Notes under the pieces: generated by a model
Databases searched by the model: none
Seen by the model: the letters and a program-made list of their open reading frames with translations, nothing else
What the model was told of the DNA's origin: nothing
Position numbers and translations under genes: made by a program
Source of the DNA: Ardenticatenaceae bacterium
GTDB lineage: Bacteria; Chloroflexota; Anaerolineae; Promineifilales; Promineifilaceae
NCBI GenBank assembly: GCA_020634375.1
Contig: JACKBX010000011.1
Location: 1 to 64,000, forward strand
Direction of reading: 5' to 3'
Length of the DNA stretch: 64,000 nt
Part shown: piece by piece, positions 34,742 through 43,951 of the stretch
How positions within the stretch are numbered: the stretch's first letter is position 1
Layout: every line of letters starts with the position of its first letter

Positions 34742-35203
34742 TTATCCGTAATGTGTGTATGGCGTAGATGAGTCGTCTTGGGTACGACGCCAGCCATGCA
34801 CCACCAAACGAAAAATATCTGATTCGGTAATGATGCCAATCAAGGCACCATCAGGGCCTAAGACCGGCAGACCGCCAATGGCATATTGCAACATTAGTTC
34901 AGCAGCCTCGCCAATGGTTGCATCTTGGTCAATGGTGACGAGTTTCTGGGACATGACTTGCTCAACTTTGATTTGACCCATCAGATAGCTGACCTCGGCC
35001 ACATCCAAGTCGCTGACGCTAGATGGCCCTGCCCCTCGAATATCGCCATAAGTCAGGATGCCCAGGAGACGGCCGTTACCCACCACCGGCAGCCGTCGGA
35101 CATGCTTCTCCATCATCAAACGATTCGCTTCCGGCAACAAAGTATCCGGCCCAACTGTCACCACATCCCGCGACATCCAATCACGAACCAGTTCCAGTTT
35201 CAT
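34742..35203 (-). CDS. Tandem CBS-domain protein
   Basis: About 153 residues holding two CBS domains (VRDWMSRDVVTVGPDTLL with GRLLGILTYGDIRG; VEQVMSQKLVTIDQDATI with GALIGIITESDIFR). Such pairs bind adenine nucleotides and sense energy state. GGAGG lies six bases before the second of two tandem ATGs (35203), so that one is chosen over 35206. No partner enzyme is fused. A second CBS protein lies at 37533-37964. Confidence 0.88.
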   Translation of the reverse strand: MKLELVRDWMSRDVVTVGPDTLLPEANRLMMEKHVRRLPVVGNGRLLGILTYGDIRGAGPSSVSDLDVAEVSYLMGQIKVEQVMSQKLVTIDQDATIGEAAELMLQYAIGGLPVLGPDGALIGIITESDIFRLVVHGWRRTQDDSSTPYTHYG

Positions 35204-35273
35204 CATTGGCCTCCAGCCCACACACACATTAGGCAGTCAACAACCATTACCACAAAAGATACCCTAAATGGGG

Positions 35274-35753
35274 CTAATCACCGATTGCTAATTGCTCCCT
35301 ACCAGCAACTGCCTGATTCACTTCTCGCAAATAGCTAACCGATAAAGCAAACATAATCGTCACAATGACTGCCGAAATCACACAATAACGACAAATCGCA
35401 TGAATGACAAACAATTCCAGCCCAGTAAGTCCCAAGGTAAACAAGAACGCTAGTGCAGTTGTGCCAATCATCAACTCAGGCATGTAATCTTCGATAATAG
35501 GCAGCCAATCTTGCAGCCAAGTCAACAAAAAGATAAACACGTAACCTACCAGACCAATCAATGCGACAGGTATAGGGCCGATAGCTGCATAGGGCGCATC
35601 GGGGCCGCTAACCTGCCCACAATCATCCCATCCACTGGCGCTGCAAACACCTACCAGGCTACCTTCATGAAACAAGTATAAAAAGAATGCGACCAGCATT
35701 CCAGCAACGGCGAGTAATTGAATAAATCGGATTTGCCATTTCTCTATACGCAT
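35274..35753 (-). CDS. VKOR-family membrane thiol oxidoreductase
   Basis: 159 residues, about four membrane segments. Cys37 and Cys45 (VCSASGWDDC) are the loop pair, and Cys121-Arg-Tyr-Cys124 is the CXXC active site, as in bacterial vitamin K epoxide reductase homologues that reoxidise DsbA with quinone. It starts 10 bases after the stop of the DsbA-like gene on the same strand, so the two make a periplasmic disulfide-forming pair, useful for the exported cytochromes. Confidence 0.9.
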   Translation of the reverse strand: MRIEKWQIRFIQLLAVAGMLVAFFLYLFHEGSLVGVCSASGWDDCGQVSGPDAPYAAIGPIPVALIGLVGYVFIFLLTWLQDWLPIIEDYMPELMIGTTALAFLFTLGLTGLELFVIHAICRYCVISAVIVTIMFALSVSYLREVNQAVAGREQLAIGD

Positions 35754-35763
35754 AAGCCACCTG

Positions 35764-36441
35764 CTAATTCATAGCCGCGCTAATGCGCTGCTGGAATACA
35801 GAAATCGGTACGGCCCCTTCTACCAACCGATCATTGATAAAGAAACTGGGGGTTGCAGAAACATGAGCAGTACGGGCTGCACTAATATTATCCTGCACAA
35901 TGCCATTGTAACGCCCTTCGGCCAGGCAACTGTTAAAAGCATCCATATTCAAACCTAATTGTTCCGCTGCCTGCACAAAGCCATCACGGGTAAGGGCTAC
36001 CGGTTCACTTTGTTGTGCAAAAAGGGCCGAACCATATTCATGAAAAGCGCCCTGCTCATTCGCACACATAGCTGCATTGGAGGCAGGCAAGGTTGTAGAA
36101 GATAAGGCATAGGGCAAGGTAATCCAATAAACCTGGTCTGTATCAACATACTCGCTTATTAATGCAGGGTAGGTCTCTTCGTGAAAATCTCTACAATGAG
36201 AACAGCCAAAATCGGCAACTTCGACGATGGTGACGGCAGCATCTTTGTTGCCATCTGTAATGCAGTTATCGGGATTGGCGGCACAGAATTCCGCCAAGGT
36301 TAGCACTTCTGGTTCTTGTAATGACAAGAACAACAATGCAAACAAAGCAATGACGCCAATGGCGATTACGCCTCCTATGAGCAACCAGTTGGTTTGCCTT
36401 TTGGATGATTGTCGTCTGGGTTGTGGTTTGTTTTTACTCAT
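35764..36441 (-). CDS. DsbA-like thioredoxin-fold protein, membrane anchored
   Basis: 225 residues. One hydrophobic segment (WLLIGGVIAIGVIALFALLF, about 19-38) anchors it. The active site is FGCSHCRDFHEE (Cys80-Cys83), followed by the DsbA helical insertion and the cis-Pro loop (VSATPSFFINDRLVEG). It oxidises thiols in exported proteins and is recharged by the VKOR protein encoded next. Two further cysteines (53 and 60) lie ahead of the active site. A Crp/Fnr-like palindrome lies 78 bases upstream. Confidence 0.9.
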   Translation of the reverse strand: MSKNKPQPRRQSSKRQTNWLLIGGVIAIGVIALFALLFLSLQEPEVLTLAEFCAANPDNCITDGNKDAAVTIVEVADFGCSHCRDFHEETYPALISEYVDTDQVYWITLPYALSSTTLPASNAAMCANEQGAFHEYGSALFAQQSEPVALTRDGFVQAAEQLGLNMDAFNSCLAEGRYNGIVQDNISAARTAHVSATPSFFINDRLVEGAVPISVFQQRISAAMN

Positions 36442-36518
36442 TTCTCCTTTTTTCTTCCTTTTTGTTAGTCTAACAGTCTTGCTCTGTTGAGGGAGTGTTC
36501 AATGTAATTGTTGATTAC

Positions 36519-36530
36519 TGACATCTGTCA
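36519..36530 (-). promoter_or_regulatory. Crp/Fnr-like palindrome upstream of the DsbA/VKOR operon
   Basis: TGACATCTGTCA fits TGA-N6-TCA with one mismatch to perfect symmetry. It is 78 bases before the DsbA ATG on the minus strand. The rest of the gap from 36531 to 36781 has no gene that I can support. Confidence 0.45.
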
Positions 36531-36781
36531 TAAGCCAGACTGTCTGAAGGGAGTTTTCACCTGACGTTGATGCAGATGCTCTTGTTGATTGTAAATTGAT
36601 CTTGATTCTTGTCCAGTAATCTTGGGGATTATTTCATTTTTGTATCATCCACAGGGCATCATTATCTTTGCAGTTTTTACAAAATTCAGGAATTTGGACG
36701 CAGGAGTTCGAGAGAAATTAGCACCAATCTGCGTGAATCAGCATCCTAAATCGAAATGGTGCATGAGGCACGAGTCAGCAC

Positions 36782-36811
36782 AAAAAAAGCCGGATGTGAT
36801 GAATCCGGCTT
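36782..36811 (-). terminator. Terminator after the degenerate receiver gene
   Basis: AAGCCGGAT (36787-36795) pairs with ATCCGGCTT (36803-36811). On the minus strand a run of T follows. It is 25 bases beyond the stop of the receiver gene. Confidence 0.85.
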
Positions 36812-36835
36812 CATTTTTGGATCAATATGCGGGGA

Positions 36836-37288
36836 TTAGTAGGCGCTATCGAGACTCAGGTGTGCCTGATAAATAGCGTATTCTGAGAAACGGGGTCTAT
36901 CGGGCCATTTTTTTTTATTTACGGCCGTCTCTATTTCGTTGATGAGTTGGGGAGTGTTGATGTTCTTGAGCAGGTAGCGGGACGCGCCAGCTTGCAACAG
37001 GGCCTCTCGTTCAATCTCGTTGGCATAGGGCGCAAAAATAATAACGGCCGTATTCGCCTTCACCATTTGCCGCACAACGTCAGTCAACTTAACCAGCTCT
37101 TCATTAAGATTACCCTTGCATCCCAACAAGACCACGCCTGGCATTTGCGTCTGCACATAATCCAGGCCTACATCTAGCGCATTAACGGCCGTCACCGTGG
37201 AAATCGTTTGCGCAGAGCGTAAACGTGTTTCCAAAGCATTGCGCACAGCCATATGTTCTTCAATAATAAGTAAGTGAATTCCTTTCAT
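36836..37288 (-). CDS. Stand-alone receiver-like protein lacking the phosphoacceptor aspartate
   Basis: 150 residues with the receiver fold: HLLIIEEHMAVRNALETRLR in the first strand, GVVLLGCKG where the Asp would be (Gly instead), TAVIIFAPYANEIEREALLQ and ASRYLLKNI near the conserved Lys. It has acidic residues (Glu10, Glu11) at the first strand but no residue to phosphorylate, so it probably acts through protein contacts. No output domain is present. It lies next to other regulatory genes and is divergent from a CBS gene. Confidence 0.7.
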   Translation of the reverse strand: MKGIHLLIIEEHMAVRNALETRLRSAQTISTVTAVNALDVGLDYVQTQMPGVVLLGCKGNLNEELVKLTDVVRQMVKANTAVIIFAPYANEIEREALLQAGASRYLLKNINTPQLINEIETAVNKKKWPDRPRFSEYAIYQAHLSLDSAY

Positions 37289-37376
37289 TCGCTTGTCTTT
37301 ATTGGGGTGTACTGAGTATAGGCAAAGTGTAAAATCCTTAGACGGCCGTTTCCAGTAACGAATGTCACGCGATGAG

Positions 37377-37392
37377 TGTGATTATTGTCATC
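37377..37392. promoter_or_regulatory. Crp/Fnr-like palindrome between receiver and CBS genes
   Basis: TGTGATTATTGTCATC fits TGTGA-N6-TCA. It sits in the divergent spacer (37289-37532), about 140 bases before the CBS ATG and 90 before the receiver ATG. A second half-site, TGACATTC, lies near 37429. Confidence 0.5.
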
Positions 37393-37532
37393 CACCTGTA
37401 AATCCCGATGAAAGTCATCTTGCAATCATGACATTCGCCACAGAATACCCAAGATGGTTTCGGTTACACTAATATTCAGTAGACAGCGAGTACTGTTCAC
37501 TCAAAATTGACCACTGATACAAGGAGATTGCC

Positions 37533-37964
37533 ATGTTGGCCGTAAGCGATTTAATGACTGTCAACCCTCAAACCATCACCCCGGAAACATCACTGCGCCA
37601 TATCGTGGAATTGATGAAAAGCGAGGGATGCCGGCATCTCCCCGTCCTCAAAGATAACGCCCTTGTTGGTATCGTCACCGATCGTGACGTGCGTCTGGTG
37701 ATGAACTCCCCTATCGTGCTGCACGGCCGTTGGCAAGATGAAGAACTGATCAACAAAGTAACCGCCGAAACCTGCATGACACCCGGCCCCATCACAGTCA
37801 ACCCCGATACCCCTGCCTACCGCGCCGCAGAAATGCTCAGTATCTACAAATTTGGTTGTCTTCCCGTTGTCGAAGGGGATACATTAGTTGGCATCGTCAC
37901 CGTCACCGACTTTCTCGATTATCTAGCAACGTCAAAAGAAACAGAACTCGCCGATCCGCAATAA
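37533..37964 (+). CDS. Tandem CBS-domain protein
   Basis: 143 residues, two CBS domains: VSDLMTVNPQTITPETSL with ALVGIVTDRDVRLV, and AETCMTPGPITVNPDTPA with TLVGIVTVTDFLDYL. It likely binds an adenine nucleotide. AAGGAG lies before the ATG. It ends four bases before the end of the convergent histidine kinase gene. Similar single proteins belong to hypoxia regulons in other bacteria; that link is an inference here. Confidence 0.88.
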   Translation: MLAVSDLMTVNPQTITPETSLRHIVELMKSEGCRHLPVLKDNALVGIVTDRDVRLVMNSPIVLHGRWQDEELINKVTAETCMTPGPITVNPDTPAYRAAEMLSIYKFGCLPVVEGDTLVGIVTVTDFLDYLATSKETELADPQ

Positions 37965-37968
37965 CTGA

Positions 37969-39654
37969 TTATTTTTCTTCGTCAAGAGGCAGCGTCAGGG
38001 TAACGGCCGTTCCCTCCCCAGGCGCAGATTGCAGCTTAAACACCCCTTTCAAATCCTCGGCGCGAGAACGCATATTAGACAAGCCATGCCCAACAGTCAC
38101 TGACCGTATGCGCATATCAAACCCGCGCCCATCATCCTGCACATGCAGCATCACATTCCGGGCCGTGCGCTGGATTGTCACCTCCACCCGCTTGGCACGA
38201 GCATGACGCGCCACATTCGCCAACGCTTCTTGCGTCGTAAAAAATACCGCCCGCGCCAACGGCGTGCGCAAATCCAGGTCTTCTGCCCGCGCTCGGAGCG
38301 TCACCTCCACCATCGTATTGGCCTGAAACTCACGCACCAACCGCGCCAGCCCTTCCTGCAAATTCCCCTGAAAACGATGCGGCCGTAAGTCCAAAATGAA
38401 GTTGCGAATATCACGGATCGTGTCATTCAAACCTTCAATTGCCAACTCCAAAAGTCGATCCGCATCTTCGCGGTTATTATCATTCAGCGTCAATCGCACA
38501 GATTCCAATGTCAGGCCCACCGCATAAATAGATTGAATAATGCCATCATGCAAATCCATGCCAATGCGCGTACGCTCTTCCACAATCACCAATCGCCCTA
38601 CCTGCTCATACAATCGCGCATTTTGCAAGGCAACGGCCGCATGAGTAGCTAGCAGCTCCGCCAGTTTTTGGTCATCGGCTGTGAATTCTGGCCCATCTAT
38701 TTTATTGGTCAGGTATAAGTTACCTAATGTCCGCCCCCCAGCCACAATGGGTACACCCAAAAAGCTAGACATTTGCGGATGCCCCTCAGGGAAATCAATC
38801 GAACGCGGGTCGGCGCTAATTTTGGGAATGCGAATCGGCCGTTTCTCCCTGACAATCGCTCCCAGCAACCCCAACCCTTTGGGCAAATGCGACATCTGCT
38901 TTAGCTGCTGCGCAGACATGCCGCTATGCACAAATGCTTCCAAAAAACCATCCGTGCCAGGCACCCCCAAAGCAGCATACTCTGATCGAATTAGTTCACG
39001 AGCAGAATCCACAATTTGTTGTAAGACTTTGTCCAGCGCCAACTCTCCAGCAATATTGGTCGCCGCCAGACTGAAAGCGGCAAGCTGCCGGTTACGCTCA
39101 TCCAATTGCTCACTGTGGGCTTTGCGGCGTTCAATGAGTTGGACCTTGTGCAGGGAAACGGCCGTATGCGCAGCCACCACCGCCAACAATTCCTGATCTC
39201 GTCTGCTAAAGTTAGCCGCCCCCTCCTTTTCAAAAACACAAAGCGCCCCCACAATCTGCCCCTTACGCTCCAAAGGCACACTTATCCAATTAGCCACCTG
39301 TCCATTTCCAGGCAGCCAGGTAGGCAGCGACACATTACTATCAGACCGATCAGCCATCAGCGGCTGCTTTTTGCGATAAGTAGTCAAAATCAGCCCACGC
39401 GCCAATTCCGCAAGCACATCGGCAGAAACCAGCAAACCATCATCTGTATTTTGATAATTAAGCTTTAAATGACTGAGTTCATCTTGCTGAGAAGAAACCA
39501 AACCGGCAGCCGCATACACAGCCCCGGTCAACACACGCACAGCCTCAGCAGCCTGTTGTAATATCGATTCAACATCCTCTGCTTCCGCAATAGCAAGCGT
39601 TACGCGACAAACCTGTACCGAATGTTCAATCACATTTCCTTCTACAGATAACAT
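37969..39654 (-). CDS. Soluble GAF-GAF histidine kinase, DevS/NarX-like
   Basis: 561 residues, no membrane segment. Two GAF domains (about 20-185 and 200-350) are followed by a HisKA_3 dimerisation helix with the phosphorylated His in ERTRIGMDLHDGIIQSIY and an ATPase domain (QEALANVARHARA, DDGRGFD, GHGLSNMRSRAEDL). The design matches DevS/DosS kinases, whose GAF domains sense oxygen or redox through heme, but a heme ligand cannot be assigned here. The cognate NarL-type regulator gene lies 40 bases upstream in the same operon. Confidence 0.9.
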   Translation of the reverse strand: MLSVEGNVIEHSVQVCRVTLAIAEAEDVESILQQAAEAVRVLTGAVYAAAGLVSSQQDELSHLKLNYQNTDDGLLVSADVLAELARGLILTTYRKKQPLMADRSDSNVSLPTWLPGNGQVANWISVPLERKGQIVGALCVFEKEGAANFSRRDQELLAVVAAHTAVSLHKVQLIERRKAHSEQLDERNRQLAAFSLAATNIAGELALDKVLQQIVDSARELIRSEYAALGVPGTDGFLEAFVHSGMSAQQLKQMSHLPKGLGLLGAIVREKRPIRIPKISADPRSIDFPEGHPQMSSFLGVPIVAGGRTLGNLYLTNKIDGPEFTADDQKLAELLATHAAVALQNARLYEQVGRLVIVEERTRIGMDLHDGIIQSIYAVGLTLESVRLTLNDNNREDADRLLELAIEGLNDTIRDIRNFILDLRPHRFQGNLQEGLARLVREFQANTMVEVTLRARAEDLDLRTPLARAVFFTTQEALANVARHARAKRVEVTIQRTARNVMLHVQDDGRGFDMRIRSVTVGHGLSNMRSRAEDLKGVFKLQSAPGEGTAVTLTLPLDEEK

Positions 39655-39694
39655 GGGCGACCAAACTAGCTCAACTCTTAGGGGCTTCTATCTA

Positions 39695-40348
39695 CTAAAT
39701 ATAATCTCGCAAATGGTGTTGAATTGCGTAAGCAGCCGCTTCTGCCCGGTTCGAGACACCTAGCTTTGACAAAATACTGCTCACATAATTCCGCACAGTA
39801 CCTTCACTCAAAAACAAATCATCCGCAATCTCACGGTTCGTATGGCCCTCGGCAATCAGCGCCAGCACATGCATTTCCTGCGGTGTCAAATCGCCAAAGG
39901 CGGCTGCTTCTTCGCGCTGAATGGAGCGGCGCACTTCGCTAAACACGCGCTGCGTCAATGTTGGGTCAAGCGTTGACTCCCCACGAGCAGTCGCTTCAAT
40001 CGCTCGCAGCAAATCACCACTGCCAACTTGCTTTAACACGTAACCCACTGCCCCGGCACGGATTGCAGCAAATAACATTTCATCCTCAGCATACGATGTC
40101 AGCATGATAACGCGGGTATCGGGCAGATTCTGTACAATTTTTTCTGTTGCCACAACACCACTGCCACCAGCCAGGCGAATATCCATTAAAACAATATCTG
40201 GGACGTGTTCTAATGCTTGCTCAATGGCCTCTGCTTCCGTTTCGGCCTCGGCCACAACTTCAAAGTTAGCATGACGTTCCAGCAAGCTGCGCAGCCCTAA
40301 ACGAACGACCTCATGATCATCAACCAACATAATGCGTAATCGAGACAT
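39695..40348 (-). CDS. NarL/FixJ-family response regulator
   Basis: 217 residues. The receiver has Asp10-Asp11, the phosphoacceptor Asp56 (DIVLMDIRLAGG), Thr/Ser switch (MLTSYAEDE) and Lys (YVLKQVG). A LuxR-type helix-turn-helix closes it (LTPQEMHVLALIAEGHTNRE, LSEGTVRNYVSSILSKLGV). It would be phosphorylated by the GAF kinase encoded just downstream. Targets are unknown; nearby stress genes are candidates. Confidence 0.93.
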   Translation of the reverse strand: MSRLRIMLVDDHEVVRLGLRSLLERHANFEVVAEAETEAEAIEQALEHVPDIVLMDIRLAGGSGVVATEKIVQNLPDTRVIMLTSYAEDEMLFAAIRAGAVGYVLKQVGSGDLLRAIEATARGESTLDPTLTQRVFSEVRRSIQREEAAAFGDLTPQEMHVLALIAEGHTNREIADDLFLSEGTVRNYVSSILSKLGVSNRAEAAAYAIQHHLRDYI

Positions 40349-40559
40349 ACCTCAAGTATAACTTTTTCGTAATCATTCAACCAAATTTGGTTATGTCGCC
40401 TTAAAGATCGGGCTTTGCTGGTTACTCCCGATGACAAACCTCGCGGCACGGAAATGACATTGTACACTACCGCAAAACGGCCGTTACCATTACCCTATCA
40501 TTAAGTCATTATCAACGATTATCCAACAGCCCACACATCATCAAAAGAAGGAGAAAACA

Positions 40560-41456
40560 ATGTTCCAATTCAAAAAAATCTTAATTCCCCTTGATGGTTC
40601 AGAACTGGCCGAACGTGCCCTGCAACCCGCCTTGTCTATCGCGCAAGCCACATCGGCCACCCTCGTTCTATTGCGCGTCATTCCCCCGCTTTTCCTCTCG
40701 GTTGACCCGATTGTTTACGACCAGATCAGTCAACAGAGTGAAGATGAGGCACTGGCCTATTTGCGCGATCTGCAATCCCGCCAAATTCCTCCAGAAACGG
40801 CCGTCCACCTTGTCACGATCTCCGGCCCTATTGCCGGAACTATCTTGCAATATGCGCAGGAACATGCCTGCGACCTGATCATCATGTCCAGTCACGGCCG
40901 TTCCGGAGTCAGCCGTTGGGTCTACGGCAGCGTTGCCGAAAAAGTGCTGCACGGCGCGTGCTGCCACGTCTTCATTATCCGCGCCCAAATCGAAAGCGAG
41001 CTATTTACCCACAAACGCATCCTCGTCCCCCTCGATGGCTCCGAACTCGCCGAAAAAGCATTGCCCCCTGCCGTCAGTCTTGCTCATGCCCTCGGCGTAG
41101 AAATCGTCATTCTCGGCGTCATTCCCCCCGCGCACCTCACCATCGAAACAACCACCATGAAACAGCAAGCCGACTATTTGGAAAGCCACGAATCGGAAGA
41201 TGCCCAGGCCTACATGCAAACCATCCGCGCCTCTCTGTCCGGCCAAAACCTCATCAACCAGGTCGAAACCATCAAAGGCCCCGTTGCCGAAACCATCATT
41301 GATTACGCCAATACGCACCGCATTGACCTGATTGTCATGTCCAGTCACGGCCGTTCTGGAATCGGCCGTTGGATATTCGGCAGCGTCACCGAAAAAGTAC
41401 TGCGCGGCGCCAGCGTTGCCACCTTCGTCATTCGCGGCAACAGCGGTAAACCGTAA
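40560..41456 (+). CDS. Tandem universal stress protein (two UspA domains)
   Basis: 298 residues, two Usp domains (about 1-145 and 155-298). Each starts with KILIPLDGSELAE-like text and has the ATP loop MSSHGRSGVSRWVYGSVAEK (second copy MSSHGRSGIGRWIFGSVTEK), matching G-2x-G-9x-G(S/T), so both may bind ATP. AAGGAG precedes the ATG. Both copies have an ACGGCCGT palindrome at the same place in the loop. It begins a rightward run: Usp, LonH-like protease, Usp, Crp/Fnr. Confidence 0.92.
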   Translation: MFQFKKILIPLDGSELAERALQPALSIAQATSATLVLLRVIPPLFLSVDPIVYDQISQQSEDEALAYLRDLQSRQIPPETAVHLVTISGPIAGTILQYAQEHACDLIIMSSHGRSGVSRWVYGSVAEKVLHGACCHVFIIRAQIESELFTHKRILVPLDGSELAEKALPPAVSLAHALGVEIVILGVIPPAHLTIETTTMKQQADYLESHESEDAQAYMQTIRASLSGQNLINQVETIKGPVAETIIDYANTHRIDLIVMSSHGRSGIGRWIFGSVTEKVLRGASVATFVIRGNSGKP

Positions 41457-41476
41457 ACAGTCATCAGGAGATAATA

Positions 41477-43951
41477 ATGGAAACGCCCACCCCACTTCCC
41501 CCCGAATCGCTCTACCAGCCCTGCGACCCGCAGCAGTTCACTTTTGAAACCACCGCCGAACTGGAAAATCTGGAAAGCATCATCGGTCAGGCTCGTGCCG
41601 TAGACGCCATCCAGTTTGGCATCGGCATCCAGCACGAAGGCTTCAACCTCTATGTATTGGGGCCAAATGGATCGGGGAAATTTACGGCCGTTACCCAATT
41701 CCTCCACCAACGCGCCCCCGCCGAACCCATCCCCGACGATTGGTGCTACGTCAACAACTTCGAGCAGCCTCACAAACCCCACGCCCTACGCCTGCCCCCC
41801 GGCCAGGCGGCCGTCTTCCAAACCGACATGAAGCACCTCGTTGCCGCCCTGCGCACCACCATTCCCGCCGCCTTCAGCAGCGACGAATATCAGGCCCAAC
41901 AGCGTGCCATCGAAGAAGAATTCAAAGAGCGCCAAAACCAAGCCCTCGAAGACCTGCGCCAAACCGCCCTCCAGCACCAAATCGCCCTCATCCACACCCC
42001 ACAAGGCTTCGCCTTCGCTCCCCTCAAAGACGGCGAAGTGATCAAGCCCGACGAATTCATGGCCCTCTCCCCAGAAGAGCAAAAATCCATCGAATCGCAA
42101 GTCCTCACGCTGCAAGACAATTTGCAAACCATCATGGAACAACTACCGCAATGGCAGCGCGAGACACAAAACAAACTGCGCAAACTCAATGAAGAGGTCG
42201 CGCAATACGCCATCGCCCCCCTTCTAGCCGAGCTGCGCCAAAAATACGACGCCGCCGCCAGCGTGCTAACCTACTTAGAAACCGTCGAAAAAGACCTCAT
42301 CCAACACTTCGACAACTTTTTAGACAAAGATGACACTCCCTTAGCCGAGGCAATGGGCCTCACCACATCCGATGGCGGGCCGCAAAAAAACGCCTTCACC
42401 CGCTATCAGGTCAACGTCATCGTAGACAACGGTTCCGCCGCCAGCACCGATGCGCCAACCGGCGCACCCGTCATCTATGAAGACATTCCCACCTACATGA
42501 ACCTCATTGGCCGCATCGAGCATATCTCGCAAATGGGCACACTGCTCACCGACTTCACCCTCATCAAACCAGGGGCGCTGCACCGCGCCAACGGCGGCTA
42601 CCTCATCATCCACGCCCGCAAGCTGCTCACAGAACCCTTCGCTTACGAGGCGTTGAAGCAAGCCATACGCGCCCGCAAAATCAGCATCCAATCATTGGGG
42701 CAAATAGTCAGCATGGTTAGCACTGTCTCGCTGGAACCGGAGCCAATTCCACTCAATGTCAAAGTCGTGCTGATGGGCGAACGGCAGCTTTATTACTTGT
42801 TGAATCAGTATGACCCTGATTTTGTGGAGCTGTTCAAAGTGGCGGCCGACTTTGAGAATGAAATGGTGCGCGATGAGGCCAGCAATCTGGCCTACGCCCG
42901 CCTGATCAGCGGGCTGGCGCGTAAGGAGAATTTGTACCATTTTGATCGCACGGCCGTATCCCGCGTCATCGAACACAGCGCCCGTCTCGCCGGCGACGCC
43001 GAGCGCCTCACCACCCACATGCAAAGCATCACCGACCTGCTGCGCGAAGCCGACTACTGGGCGCGGCAGCAAGCACACGAAGTAGTGAGCCTCGCCGACG
43101 TACAGCGTGCCCTCGACGCGCAGCAGTACCGCGTGGGCCGCATCCGCGAAGAAATGCAAGAGATGATTCTGCGCGAAACCATCCTCATTGACACCGATGG
43201 CGCCCAAGTGGGGCAAATTAATGGCCTCGCCGTCTTTAGCCTGGGGCGCTACAACACCTTCGGCAAACCTAGCCGCATCACCGCCCGCGTGCGCCTGGGC
43301 AAAGGGGAGGTCATTGACATCGAGCGGCAAGTGGAGATGGGTGGCCCCATCCACTCCAAAGGGGTGCTGATTTTGGCGGCCTTTTTGGGGGCACGCTATG
43401 CGGCGGAACGGCCGTTAACCCTTTCCGCCACCCTCGTTTTCGAGCAAAGCTACAGCGGGGTAGATGGCGACAGCGCCTCCAGCGCCGAACTCTACACCCT
43501 GCTCTCCGCCCTGGCGGAGCTGCCCATCAAACAATCTTTCGCCGTCACCGGCTCCGTCAACCAGCACGGGCAGGTGCAGGCCATCGGCGGCGTCAACGAA
43601 AAAATCGAAGGCTTCTTCGACCTCTGCCGCGCTCGCGGATTAACCGGCGAGCAAGGCGTCCTCATCCCCGCCGCCAACGTGAAGCACCTCATGCTGCGCC
43701 AGGATGTAGTAGAGGCCGTCGCCGCCAGGCAATTCCGCATCTTCCCAGTGTCCACTATTGACGAGGGCATCGCCCTCCTCACCGGCGTCCCCGCTGGCGA
43801 GCTAGACGAATCCGGCAGCTACCCGGCTGACAGTGTCAACGGCCGTGTCACCGCCCGCCTCACCGCCTTCACCGAAAAACAACGCGCCTTCGCCACGCCA
43901 CCCAAACAGAAAAAGAAAAAGGCCAAAAAGGACACGGAGGATAAGGCATGA
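41477..43951 (+). CDS. ATP-dependent Lon-family protease, LonH/YcbZ-like
   Basis: 824 residues. An N-terminal AAA+ part has YVLGPNGSGKFTAVTQFL as P-loop, an inserted coiled region (about 130-270) and a later AAA part (IGRIEHISQMGTLLTDF, LHRANGGYLIIHARKLL). The C-terminal S16 protease domain has the catalytic Ser in VDGDSASSAELYTLLSA and the Lys in IGGVNEKIEGFFDLC. This is the LonH/YcbZ branch rather than classical LonA. It degrades proteins, and its place between two Usp genes suggests stress proteolysis. The next gene overlaps its end (ATGA). Confidence 0.9.
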   Translation: METPTPLPPESLYQPCDPQQFTFETTAELENLESIIGQARAVDAIQFGIGIQHEGFNLYVLGPNGSGKFTAVTQFLHQRAPAEPIPDDWCYVNNFEQPHKPHALRLPPGQAAVFQTDMKHLVAALRTTIPAAFSSDEYQAQQRAIEEEFKERQNQALEDLRQTALQHQIALIHTPQGFAFAPLKDGEVIKPDEFMALSPEEQKSIESQVLTLQDNLQTIMEQLPQWQRETQNKLRKLNEEVAQYAIAPLLAELRQKYDAAASVLTYLETVEKDLIQHFDNFLDKDDTPLAEAMGLTTSDGGPQKNAFTRYQVNVIVDNGSAASTDAPTGAPVIYEDIPTYMNLIGRIEHISQMGTLLTDFTLIKPGALHRANGGYLIIHARKLLTEPFAYEALKQAIRARKISIQSLGQIVSMVSTVSLEPEPIPLNVKVVLMGERQLYYLLNQYDPDFVELFKVAADFENEMVRDEASNLAYARLISGLARKENLYHFDRTAVSRVIEHSARLAGDAERLTTHMQSITDLLREADYWARQQAHEVVSLADVQRALDAQQYRVGRIREEMQEMILRETILIDTDGAQVGQINGLAVFSLGRYNTFGKPSRITARVRLGKGEVIDIERQVEMGGPIHSKGVLILAAFLGARYAAERPLTLSATLVFEQSYSGVDGDSASSAELYTLLSALAELPIKQSFAVTGSVNQHGQVQAIGGVNEKIEGFFDLCRARGLTGEQGVLIPAANVKHLMLRQDVVEAVAARQFRIFPVSTIDEGIALLTGVPAGELDESGSYPADSVNGRVTARLTAFTEKQRAFATPPKQKKKKAKKDTEDKA

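Noticed and set aside
36622..36876. 84-codon plus-strand frame
   Set aside because: It runs through a terminator and the end of the receiver gene; no domain or ribosome site.
41477..43951. Classical LonA protease
   Set aside because: The N-terminal LonA substrate domain is missing and the AAA part has the inserted coiled region of the LonH/YcbZ branch.
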